The notes beneath the pieces were generated by a model. The model worked only from the letters and a program-made list of their open reading frames with translations, did not search any database and was not told where the DNA came from. 64,000 nt of DNA from Salipiger sp. CCB-MM3 (lineage in GTDB: Bacteria > Pseudomonadota > Alphaproteobacteria > Rhodobacterales > Rhodobacteraceae). Both the position numbers and the translations under genes were made by a program. The stretch covers positions 2,245,001 to 2,309,000 of the forward strand of contig NZ_CP014595.1 of the NCBI RefSeq assembly GCF_001687105.1, given 5' to 3'. The first letter of the stretch is position 1. Each line of letters begins with the position of its first letter. Positions 43,796 to 51,941 of the stretch are shown here, one piece after another.

Positions 43796-45171
43796 TCCGT
43801 GTCGGGCTCGAAGGCGGCGAGTTCGGAAAGGGACAGCGGCTTGAGCGGCGGGCGAATGCGGAAATAGCCGGTCTCGCCGGGGCTGCGCCCGGAGGTTTCG
43901 GCGATCAGCCCGGTCACCGCCAGCCCGCAGGTGCGGCCCTGACAGGGGCCCATGCCGGTGCGCAGGAAGGATTTCACTTGGTTCGGGCCGGGCGCATTGG
44001 CCTTGGCCGCGGCGCGGATCTGGCCGGCGGTGACCTCTTCACAACGGCAGATCATCACCTCGTCGCGCGGCGCCAACGCCTGCGCCACGGGCGCGTAGAG
44101 CGTTTCGAGGAAGGGGCGCACGGCGGCGTCCTTGGCCAGTTCGCGGCGCAGCCGGGGCAGGTCCGGCGAGACGGGGCGTCCGGCCTTTTCCGCTACGCGC
44201 AGGCCGGCGATGCGTCCGGCCAAGGCCGCAGAGCGCGCCCCGCGGATGCCCGCACCGTCACCCGCCACATAAAGGCCGGGCAGGGAGGTTTCGCCGTAGC
44301 TGTCCGTCACCGGCTGGAACGCGTGCTGCGCGTCGTTCCAGACATGCTCGCAGCGCATCAGCCGGGTGATCTGCTGGTTCGGCACGACGCCATGGTGCAG
44401 CCCGGCGGTGCCGGTTTCGATGCGATGGCTGCGGCCCCTGGCAGAGAAGCTGACCGCCTCAAGCTGGCTGTCGCCGTCCAGCGAGATGTCCTGAACATCG
44501 CGGTAGATGGGCACGCCCGCCGCGCGGACCTTGCGCAGCAGCGTCAGGCCCTTGGTGAGATAGCCCATGCCACGCAGCGCACCCGGCAGATGCTTCAGCG
44601 CGCTCAGGTAGTTGGCGTTGGGCACCGTTTCGAGGATGGCGCGGGGCGGACGCCCTGCGGCAACCATCTGCGCCGCGAGCAGCAGCTGCAGCGGACCGCA
44701 GCCGATCAGCACTACATCCTCAGCGACCGTGCCCGCGGTCTTCAGCAGGATCTGCAGCGCGCCGGTGGTGGTCACGCCGGGCAGGGTCCAGCCGGGCAGG
44801 GGCATCGGCCGCTCGACCGCGCCGGTGGCGACGATCAGCGCATCCGCCCGCACCACATGCGAGGCGCCGTTTTGCGAGTAGGACAGCGCATAGCCCGTCG
44901 CGTCGGTTTCCACATGCCAGACGGTGGCGCCGGAGAGATAGGTGCTCTCGCTGGCGGCGAAGGCCTCGGCCAGCTTGCGGCCCGCGGCGTAGTCAGGCCC
45001 GAGGATCTTTAGGCGGGAATCGTCTGCGCGAGTGACATCGCGGTAGATCTGCCCGCCGGGGCGCAGCGCCTCGTCGAGCACGGTGACCGAAAGCCCCGCC
45101 TGCCGGGCGGCAATCGCCGCGTCCATGCCTGCCGGGCCAGCGCCGATGATACAAAGGTCCTGATGGGTCAT
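43792..45171 (-). CDS. FAD/NAD(P)-binding oxidoreductase with BFD domain (OoxA/HcnB-like)
   Basis: 459 residues. The first dinucleotide motif GAGPAGMDAA is at about 10-19 and a second is at ATGAVERPMPLPG onward. The C-terminal BFD-like 2Fe-2S domain has Cys-x-Cys (CRCEEVTAG) and MGPCQGRTCG. This is the electron-transferring subunit of three-subunit opine-oxidase or hydroxyproline-dehydrogenase complexes. It overlaps the 2Fe-2S subunit gene by 4 nt. Confidence 0.88.
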   Translation of the reverse strand: MTHQDLCIIGAGPAGMDAAIAARQAGLSVTVLDEALRPGGQIYRDVTRADDSRLKILGPDYAAGRKLAEAFAASESTYLSGATVWHVETDATGYALSYSQNGASHVVRADALIVATGAVERPMPLPGWTLPGVTTTGALQILLKTAGTVAEDVVLIGCGPLQLLLAAQMVAAGRPPRAILETVPNANYLSALKHLPGALRGMGYLTKGLTLLRKVRAAGVPIYRDVQDISLDGDSQLEAVSFSARGRSHRIETGTAGLHHGVVPNQQITRLMRCEHVWNDAQHAFQPVTDSYGETSLPGLYVAGDGAGIRGARSAALAGRIAGLRVAEKAGRPVSPDLPRLRRELAKDAAVRPFLETLYAPVAQALAPRDEVMICRCEEVTAGQIRAAAKANAPGPNQVKSFLRTGMGPCQGRTCGLAVTGLIAETSGRSPGETGYFRIRPPLKPLSLSELAAFEPDTE

Positions 45172-45449
45172 GCGGCGCCTTTCTGGCGGTTGACCACCAT
45201 GCCCTCACGCACCTCGGTCATGCAGGCCTGCCGGTTCGGCACGCCGTCGACCGTCACCAGACACTCAAAGCAGGTGCCCATCATGCAAAACGGCGCGCGC
45301 GGCGCTCCGCTGACCGGCGTATCGCGGAAGGACCCCACGTTTTCGGCCAGCAGGGCGGCTGCAAGGCTTTCGCCCGCATCGGCGCTGATCGACCTGCCCT
45401 CGAAGGTGAATGTGATCGGTGTCCTGACCGGCTCGGTTCGCGTGTACAT
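45168..45449 (-). CDS. Small 2Fe-2S ferredoxin subunit (HcnA/OoxG-like)
   Basis: 93 residues. Plant-type 2Fe-2S ligands are Cys55, Cys60, Cys63 and Cys76 (CMMGTCFEC...C). It is the third subunit of the amine dehydrogenase and the first gene of the operon. The Shine-Dalgarno before ATG 45449 is weak, so the start is slightly uncertain. The 119-nt gap to the divergent LysR gene holds an AT-rich stretch (45520-45540) that could contain both promoters. Confidence 0.88.
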   Translation of the reverse strand: MYTRTEPVRTPITFTFEGRSISADAGESLAAALLAENVGSFRDTPVSGAPRAPFCMMGTCFECLVTVDGVPNRQACMTEVREGMVVNRQKGAA

Positions 45450-45568
45450 GGGCGGTTACGGGGCTCTTTCGGTGGCAGAAATATCTGTTTCGAGAGGCAG
45501 TTTCCTTGCATTGGTGCCCATAAATCAAATAACAAATACAGCGACCTTCATCCGGGAATGTTATAGCC

Positions 45569-46462
45569 ATGCTGTCACAACGTGCGCTCGAAGCCTTCAA
45601 GACCGTTCTCGAAAGCGGCAGCGTCTCTGGCGCTGCCGAGATCATGAATGTCTCGCAGCCCGCGGTGAGCCGCCTGATCCGCGATCTCGAAGATCGGACG
45701 GGGCTGCAACTCTTCACCCGCTTCGGCGGCAAGATCGTTCCCACCCCCGAGGCGCGGGAGCTTGCGGTGGAGGTGGAGCGCTCGTTCGTGGGCCTCGCGA
45801 CCATCGAGAAGACCGCGACCGAGATCCGTCAGGGTCGGCGCAGCACGGTCGCAGTTGCGGCGATGCCCGCACTGGCGCATTCGCTGCTGCCCGACGCGCT
45901 TGTCGATCTGCTGGTGAAGCGCCCGAATTTCCGCGTGCAGCTGCTCTCGATGCAAACCCACAACGTGGTGCGGCAGGTCGCCTCGCGCCAGAGCCAACTT
46001 GGGTTCACCTCACCGACGCGGCACGAGCATGATATCGACTTGGTGCGCACGGTGGAGCTGGAATACGTCTGTATCTTGCCGCCCGAGCACCCGCTCGGCG
46101 CCAAGGACCGCCTGCGGCTTGAGGATTTCGCCGGACAGTCGGTGGTCGGCTACAGCGAGAACACCGCCACGGGCGCCTTCCTGCAGCGCGAGTTCGGCAA
46201 GATGGTCAATGCGCCCGAGGTCATCGTGCAATCGCATCTGTCGACGCTGGTCTCGGCGCTGGTGCTGCGCGGTCTGGGCGTTTCGCTCGTCGATCCCTTC
46301 ACCGCCCGTTCGCACGAGGCGCAGGGCGGTCTGGCGCGGCCCTTCGAGACCGACGCGCGCTTCAGGCTGGCGATCATCAGGCCGCGCGGCATGTCGCTGG
46401 GGCCGGATCTGGAGGCGCTGCTCGAGGTATTTGACGCTCAAGTCGCCCGCTACAGCGGTTGA
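45569..46462 (+). CDS. LysR-family transcriptional regulator
   Basis: 297 residues. The HTH at about 3-60 (SVSGAAEIMNVSQPAVSRLI) is followed by a LysR effector domain. The layout resembles OccR/NocR-type regulators of opine catabolism, but that is not provable by eye. It is divergent from the 2Fe-2S/FAD/FAD/RidA operon and very probably regulates it, with an imino or amino acid as inducer. It converges on the carboxypeptidase gene with 18 nt between stop codons. Confidence 0.9.
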   Translation: MLSQRALEAFKTVLESGSVSGAAEIMNVSQPAVSRLIRDLEDRTGLQLFTRFGGKIVPTPEARELAVEVERSFVGLATIEKTATEIRQGRRSTVAVAAMPALAHSLLPDALVDLLVKRPNFRVQLLSMQTHNVVRQVASRQSQLGFTSPTRHEHDIDLVRTVELEYVCILPPEHPLGAKDRLRLEDFAGQSVVGYSENTATGAFLQREFGKMVNAPEVIVQSHLSTLVSALVLRGLGVSLVDPFTARSHEAQGGLARPFETDARFRLAIIRPRGMSLGPDLEALLEVFDAQVARYSG

Positions 46463-46480
46463 GCGGCTTGCGCCCTGCGC

Positions 46481-47962
46481 TCAGCCGAACTTGCTTTGCA
46501 GATAGGCGATATAGGCGGTCGGGTCCGACGCCTCTTGCCCGAGCGCGCCCAGAAGTTCGGCGCGGCTGCGCCCGCGCCCGTGCCGCCAGACATGGGTTTC
46601 CAGCGCCGCGCGCAATGGTGCGGTCTCGCCTCGGGACAGCGCCGCGCCGACCTCTGGCTGCTGCGCGCGCAGGGCGCTCATGATCTGCGCCGCGGTGATA
46701 TTGCCGATGGTGTAGGTCGGGAACGACCCGATGTAGCCTGACGACCAGTGGACATCCTGCAGACACCCCACACCGTCATGCGGAACCTCCACGCCAAGGT
46801 CGCTCCGCATCGCCTCGTTCCACGCTGCGGGAAGGTCGGCGACGGACAGAGCCCCCTCCATCAGCGCCATCTCCAGCCGCACGCGCAGCAAGATGTGGAA
46901 ATCGTAGCACAACTCGTCCGCCTCGACGCGAATGAGCCCCGGCTCGACTCGGTTCACCGCGGCGACGAACTCTTCTTCAGTGACGTCCGAAAGCTGCTGG
47001 GGGAAATGGTCGCGCAATGTCCCGAAGTGGCGCGCCCAGAAGGCCGGGGACCGTCCAACGTGGTTTTCCAGCAGGCGCGACTGGCCTTCGTGCATGCCAA
47101 AGCTGGTGCCGCCCACCGCATAAAGCCCGATCATGTCGGTGGTCATCGCACTTCGGCTCAGCGCCGGATCGACACCCATCTCGTAGAGGGCATGACCGGT
47201 CTCGTGGATCGAGCCAAAGATCGCCATGGGCAGATAGTCTGTCGGCCAGCGCGAGGTGATGCGCACGTCGCTGCGGGTCATGGAGATCTCGAAGGGATGA
47301 ACAGCGGTGTCGAGCCGCCCGCGCGTGAAGTCGTAGCCAAGCTCGGCGACCAGCGCGCGGCAGAAGGCCTGCTGCTGCGCCACCGGGTAGTCGCGGTAGA
47401 GGAAATCGGTGCGGGGGCGGGGCTTGCCGAGCGCGCGGTCGAGGATCGGCTTCTGCGCGGCGCGGAGCCGGTCGAAGAGGCTGCCAAGGCTGGCGGCGGT
47501 CTCGCCGGGTTCGAAGACATGCACCATGGGATCATAGGGGTGGCTGCCGAGCCCGCTGGCCGCCGAGACCTGCCGCGACAGGTCCAGCATTTGCTCCAGA
47601 TAGGGCTGGAAGAGCGCGAAATCCCCGGCCGCGCGCGCTTCGGCCCAGACCGTGCCAGCGAGGGCCGATTGCTCGGCGAGACGGCGCAGCAGATCGGCAG
47701 GGATCGCGGCATGCCACGCGCGGGCCGCCAGCACCGCACGCGCCGAGGCGTCTTCGTCGGTCCCGAGCGCCGCCTGCGCGGCATCCTCCATCGCCGGGTC
47801 GAGGATCATCTCGCGCGCGATGCCCTTCAGCGTGGCGATCTGGTGGCCGCGGCTTTCGGCGCCGCCACGGGGCATCATCACCCTTGCGTCCCATTGCAGC
47901 GCATTCACGCTGCACAGCACATCGTTCAGCCGCGCGACGCGGGTGCTCAGTGTCGTGCTCAT
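46481..47962 (-). CDS. M32-family metallocarboxypeptidase
   Basis: 493 residues, the typical M32 length. The zinc motif His253-Glu254-x-x-His257 (IHETGHALYEMG) and the family's HEGQSRLLENHVGR segment, which provides the third ligand (about Glu292), are intact. By my alignment the spacing between the two motifs is about 9 residues longer than in Pyrococcus or Thermus enzymes. There is no signal peptide, so it acts in the cytoplasm, trimming C-terminal residues from peptides. It is the last gene of a Dpp-type importer operon, overlapping the DppF gene by 4 nt, which couples peptide import with hydrolysis. Confidence 0.92.
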   Translation of the reverse strand: MSTTLSTRVARLNDVLCSVNALQWDARVMMPRGGAESRGHQIATLKGIAREMILDPAMEDAAQAALGTDEDASARAVLAARAWHAAIPADLLRRLAEQSALAGTVWAEARAAGDFALFQPYLEQMLDLSRQVSAASGLGSHPYDPMVHVFEPGETAASLGSLFDRLRAAQKPILDRALGKPRPRTDFLYRDYPVAQQQAFCRALVAELGYDFTRGRLDTAVHPFEISMTRSDVRITSRWPTDYLPMAIFGSIHETGHALYEMGVDPALSRSAMTTDMIGLYAVGGTSFGMHEGQSRLLENHVGRSPAFWARHFGTLRDHFPQQLSDVTEEEFVAAVNRVEPGLIRVEADELCYDFHILLRVRLEMALMEGALSVADLPAAWNEAMRSDLGVEVPHDGVGCLQDVHWSSGYIGSFPTYTIGNITAAQIMSALRAQQPEVGAALSRGETAPLRAALETHVWRHGRGRSRAELLGALGQEASDPTAYIAYLQSKFG

Positions 47963-48981
47963 GCCGCCGCCTCGGCGGATCCCGTGCCGCCATCGTGCAG
48001 GTGGCAGGCCACCGAATGCGCCGCCTCCGGCTCGGTGAGGCGCGGGGTCTCGGCCTTGCAGCGCGGCCCGGCGAGCGGGCAGCGCGGGTGGAAGGCACAG
48101 CCCTTGGGCGGGTTCAGGGGCGAGGGAATTTCGCCCTTGATCGGATGGAACGACGCGCGCCCGGTGCCCAGCGTCGGCACCGAGGCAAAGAGCGCCTTGG
48201 TGTAGGGGTGCAGCGGCTGCGCGTAGATGCGCGCGGCGCTGGTCAGTTCGACCACCCGGCCAAGGTACATGATCGCCACCCGATCACAGACGTGGCGGAC
48301 GACCGACAGATCGTGGCTGATGAAAAGCGCGGCCAGATCAAGCTCGCGCCGCAGGTCGAGGAAGAGGTTCAGCACCTGCGCCTGAATCGAGACATCGAGC
48401 GAGGCCACGGCTTCGTCCAGCACCAGCAGTTCCGGCTCCATCGCCAGCGCGCGGGCGATGGCGATGCGCTGGCGCTGCCCGCCCGAGAACTGGTGCGGCA
48501 GCCGTCCTGCATAGGCGCCCTCAAGCCCGACCTGTTCGAGCAGTTCCGACACCCGCGCACGCAGGCGCGCGGGCTCGACGATGCCGTGCACGCGCGGGCC
48601 TTCAGAGATGGTCTCGCCCACCTTCATGCGCGGGTTAAGACTGGCGAAGGGATCCTGATGGATCATCTGCACGCGGGTGGTCAGCTTCTCGATGCCGCGG
48701 TCGCTGCCCTTGCCCACCGGCTGGCCGTCAAGCGTGACAGCCCCTTCGGTGGGCGCATAGATGCCCGACACGATCCGCCCGAGGGTGGATTTGCCGCAGC
48801 CGGACTCGCCAACAACCCCCAGCACCTCGCCCCGTGCGACCTGCAGCGACACATCGGTGAGCGCATGCACGGTGCTTTCCGAACTGCGACCGGTGAGCCT
48901 GTCGATCCCGCGCCCAAGAAGGCCGGGCTTGCGACTGAACCGTTTCGAGACGTTTTCGATTTTCAGCAGCGCGTCGGTCAT
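47959..48981 (-). CDS. Dipeptide/oligopeptide ABC transporter ATP-binding protein (DppF-type, second system)
   Basis: 340 residues. Walker A GESGCGKST, Q loop MIHQDPFASLNP, signature FSGGQRQR, Walker B LLVLDEA (with Ala in place of the common Pro) and H-loop ISHD are present, plus the oligopeptide C-terminal domain with CAFHPRCP. The start 48981 overlaps the stop of the DppD gene (ATGA). It pairs with DppD as the second ATPase of the importer. Confidence 0.93.
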   Translation of the reverse strand: MTDALLKIENVSKRFSRKPGLLGRGIDRLTGRSSESTVHALTDVSLQVARGEVLGVVGESGCGKSTLGRIVSGIYAPTEGAVTLDGQPVGKGSDRGIEKLTTRVQMIHQDPFASLNPRMKVGETISEGPRVHGIVEPARLRARVSELLEQVGLEGAYAGRLPHQFSGGQRQRIAIARALAMEPELLVLDEAVASLDVSIQAQVLNLFLDLRRELDLAALFISHDLSVVRHVCDRVAIMYLGRVVELTSAARIYAQPLHPYTKALFASVPTLGTGRASFHPIKGEIPSPLNPPKGCAFHPRCPLAGPRCKAETPRLTEPEAAHSVACHLHDGGTGSAEAAA

Positions 48982-49943
48982 TGGGCCTCCAGCGGGTGAT
49001 GGCACAGCACGCGGCGGCCATGGGTCTCATGCAGGGGCGGTGCGGTCGTGCAGGCTTCGGTGGCAAAGGCACAGCGCGGTCGGAACGGGCACCCCGAGGG
49101 CAGATTGGCAAGCTGCGGGGTGGAGCCGGGAATTTGCGGCAGCTTGCGGCCCGGCTCGTGCAGGCTTGGCACGCTTTCGATCAGGCCCCGCGTATAAGGA
49201 TGGCGCGGCGCTTCGATTACCTGCTCGGCGGTGCCGCTCTCGACGATGCGGCCCGCGTACATCACCGCGATATCGTCGGCGAGCGAAGAGACCACCGCCA
49301 GATCATGCGTGACCCAGACGATCGCGGTGCCGGTCTCATCGGCAAGGCGGCGCACCTCGGCAAGGATCTGGCCTTGGATCGACACGTCGAGCGCCGTCGT
49401 GGGCTCGTCGGCGATAATCACCGCGGGCTGGTGCAGCAGCGCCATGGCGATGGCGACGCGCTGGCGCATGCCACCCGAAAGCTGATGGGGGTAGGCCTTC
49501 AGCCGCTCGGCAGGGGCGGGGATGCCCACCGTCTCGAGCGCCTGCCGCGCGCGGTCCCATGCGGCGCGTTTGCTCATCTTCTCGTGCACGCGCACAGCCA
49601 TGGCCATCTGATCGCCGACCCGCAGCACCGGGTTCAGCGTCATCATCGGGTCCTGAAAGACCATCGAAACCTTGCTGCCGCGCATTTTGCGCATGGCGTC
49701 GGGTGGCAGGGCGCGCAAGTCCTGTCCCTCGACCAGCACCTGACCGCCGGTGACCTCGCCGGGGGCGTCGATCAGCCCGAGCACCGAAAAGCCGGTCACG
49801 CTCTTGCCCGAGCCGCTCTCGCCAACGAGGCCCATGATCCGGCCCGGCGCAACCGAGAAGCTCACATCGTTCACGGCGTTGACCGGGCCCTTGCGGGTAT
49901 CGAAGCGCGTGGTCAGCCCGCGCACGTCCAGCGCGGCGCTCAT
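48978..49943 (-). CDS. Dipeptide/oligopeptide ABC transporter ATP-binding protein (DppD-type, second system)
   Basis: 321 residues. Walker A GESGSGKS, signature LSGGMRQR, Walker B VIIADEP and the H-loop VTHD are clear, with the C-terminal CPFRPRCAF segment of the oligopeptide ABC extension. It overlaps the genes on both sides by 4 nt. Here the ATPase is a separate gene, unlike the fused version in the first importer. Confidence 0.93.
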   Translation of the reverse strand: MSAALDVRGLTTRFDTRKGPVNAVNDVSFSVAPGRIMGLVGESGSGKSVTGFSVLGLIDAPGEVTGGQVLVEGQDLRALPPDAMRKMRGSKVSMVFQDPMMTLNPVLRVGDQMAMAVRVHEKMSKRAAWDRARQALETVGIPAPAERLKAYPHQLSGGMRQRVAIAMALLHQPAVIIADEPTTALDVSIQGQILAEVRRLADETGTAIVWVTHDLAVVSSLADDIAVMYAGRIVESGTAEQVIEAPRHPYTRGLIESVPSLHEPGRKLPQIPGSTPQLANLPSGCPFRPRCAFATEACTTAPPLHETHGRRVLCHHPLEAQ

Positions 49944-50875
49944 CGTTGGCCTCGCGGGTCGAGCACGGTCCGCACCTGGTCTCCGACGAGGTTGATGGCA
50001 ACCACGGTGATCATCAGGAAAATCCCCGGATAGATGGACAGCCAGTAGCGGTCCGAGTGGATGTATTTGAAGCCGTTCGAGATCAGCGAGCCCAGCGACG
50101 GTTCGGTCAGCGGCAGGCCTACGCCGAGGAAGGACAGTGTCGCCTCCAGCGCGATGGCGCTGGCGACCTGCACCGTGGCCACGACGATGAGCGGCGGCAG
50201 GACGTTCGGCAGCAGGTGGCGGAACAGCACGCGGCGCGTCGGCAGCGGGGTGGAGCGCGCGGCCTCGATGTAATCCTTGCTGCGCTCGACGGTGGCGGCG
50301 CCATGGGTGGTGCGGGCGAAATAGGCATATTGCGCCACCACCAGTGCGAGGATGATCTGCCCCACGCCCTGACCCAGCATCGCCACCAGCACCAACGCCA
50401 GCAGGATTGCCGGCATCGACAGTTGTAGATCGACGATGCGCATCAGCAGGCTCTCGATCCTGCCGCCGAAATAGGCGGCGGTGAGCCCGACGCAGATGCC
50501 GACCAGCAGCGCCAGCGCGCCTGCCGAGAGGCCGATAACAAAGCTGGTGCGCAGCCCGTAGAAGATTGCCGAGAGCATGTCGCGCCCGGCGTTGTCGGTG
50601 CCGAGCAGATGGGTGTAGCCGCCCGAGCCGGTCTCGCCGGGGTGCAGGAAGGCGTCCATCCAGTCGAGTGCGGCCATGTCATAGGGGTCCTGCGGCGAGA
50701 CCAGCGGCGCGCCGAAGGAGACGAAGATCAGCGCGATGATCACCGCGAGCGAGGCCACGGCCACCGGCGAGCGCCGGTAGTCGGCCCAGAAGTTGCGCAG
50801 GCGCTGGGCGCGGGTTTCCACCTCGGCGCCGGGCCGGGCCAGCGCGGGGTTGGTGAGGGGGGCAGTGTCGGACAT
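49940..50875 (-). CDS. Peptide-type ABC transporter permease (DppC, second system)
   Basis: 311 residues, six membrane segments after a longer cytoplasmic N-terminus (about 35 residues). HLLGTDNAGRDMLSAIFYG and the EAA loop EAARSTPLPTRRVLFRHL are typical. The frame stays open upstream, but that part is antisense-like and overlaps dppB; start 50875 overlaps the dppB stop by 1 nt (TGATG). Confidence 0.92.
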   Translation of the reverse strand: MSDTAPLTNPALARPGAEVETRAQRLRNFWADYRRSPVAVASLAVIIALIFVSFGAPLVSPQDPYDMAALDWMDAFLHPGETGSGGYTHLLGTDNAGRDMLSAIFYGLRTSFVIGLSAGALALLVGICVGLTAAYFGGRIESLLMRIVDLQLSMPAILLALVLVAMLGQGVGQIILALVVAQYAYFARTTHGAATVERSKDYIEAARSTPLPTRRVLFRHLLPNVLPPLIVVATVQVASAIALEATLSFLGVGLPLTEPSLGSLISNGFKYIHSDRYWLSIYPGIFLMITVVAINLVGDQVRTVLDPRGQR

Positions 50876-51849
50876 CAGGCGTTCCCCTTCAGGCGCACCC
50901 GCGGATCGAGGCGTGCGTAGACAAGATCGACCACGAGGTTGATCAGCACGAAGAGGATCACCACGAGGACGAGGTAGGTGACCATCACCGGACGGTCGAG
51001 TTGCAGGATCGAGTCGATGATCAGCTTGCCGACGCCGGGCCACGTGAAGACGCTTTCGGTCACCACGGCGAAGGCAAGGGTCGAGCCAAGCTCGAGCCCA
51101 AAAACCGTGACGATCGGGATCGAGATGTTGCGCAGCACGTGGCTGAAGACGATCTGCCGGTCGGGCAGGCCCTGCGCGCGGGCGAACTTCACGTAGTCGG
51201 TCTGCATCGCCTCGACCATGCCGGCGCGGGTGAGGCGGATCAGCAGGCCCATCTTGAAGAGCGACAGGTTGAGCGCGGGCATGATCACATGCGTCCAGCC
51301 ATCGGCTGTGGCCAGCGAGGTGGGGATGCCGAAGAGGCTGCCAACATCGCCGCGCCCGCCCGAGGGCAGCCAGCCGAGGTTCACCGCGAACGCCATGATC
51401 AGCAGCATACCGATCCAGAAGGTCGGCACGGAAAAGCCCAGCACCGAAAGCGCCATGATCGCGCGGGCGGCGAGGCTGTCCGGTTTGTACCCCGCGTAGA
51501 GGCCCGCCGGGATGCCGATGAAGGTCGCGATGCAGACCGAGACGAAGACCAGCTCCAGCGTCGCGGGCAGGCGCGAGAACACGAGATCGACAACCGGAAT
51601 ATTGTAGACCATCGAGGTGCCAAGATCGCCTTGGGCGACATTGGCGAGGAAGGTGAAATACTGGCGCCACAGCGGCTGGTCGAGCCCGTATTGGGCGATC
51701 AGCTTGGCGCGGATTTCCTGCGTCGCGCCGGGGTCGATCAGCACGTCGATCGGGTTGCCGATGGCATAGACCCCGACGAAGACGATGATCGACATGGCAA
51801 AGACCACGACCACGGCCTGCGCAAGGCGCCTGACGAGATATCCTAGCAT
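50875..51849 (-). CDS. Peptide-type ABC transporter permease (DppB, second system)
   Basis: 324 residues, six membrane segments. The N-terminal MLGYLVRRLAQAVVVVF and the EAA-loop segment YVKFARAQGLPDRQIVFSH mark a DppB protein. It is separated from the binding-protein gene upstream by 92 nt containing two strong stem-loops, so expression of the membrane components may be lower than that of the binding protein. Confidence 0.93.
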   Translation of the reverse strand: MLGYLVRRLAQAVVVVFAMSIIVFVGVYAIGNPIDVLIDPGATQEIRAKLIAQYGLDQPLWRQYFTFLANVAQGDLGTSMVYNIPVVDLVFSRLPATLELVFVSVCIATFIGIPAGLYAGYKPDSLAARAIMALSVLGFSVPTFWIGMLLIMAFAVNLGWLPSGGRGDVGSLFGIPTSLATADGWTHVIMPALNLSLFKMGLLIRLTRAGMVEAMQTDYVKFARAQGLPDRQIVFSHVLRNISIPIVTVFGLELGSTLAFAVVTESVFTWPGVGKLIIDSILQLDRPVMVTYLVLVVILFVLINLVVDLVYARLDPRVRLKGNA

Positions 51850-51870
51850 GTGGGCCTCTTGTCGGATGAG

Positions 51871-51932
51871 ACGCGCGGCCGCCCAAGGCCGCCGCGCGCG
51901 TGAGGGTAATCAGGGTGCCCCGAGGGGCACCC
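51871..51932 (-). other. Tandem intercistronic hairpins between SBP and permease genes
   Basis: One stem pairs CGCGCGGC (51872-51879) with GCCGCGCG (51891-51898). The second is GGGTGCCCC-ga-GGGGCACCC (51913-51932), a perfect 9-bp palindromic stem starting 9 nt after the SBP stop. Neither has a T tract. They probably protect the 3' end of the binding-protein message or cause partial termination. Confidence 0.6.
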
Positions 51933-51941
51933 GAAAGGGGA

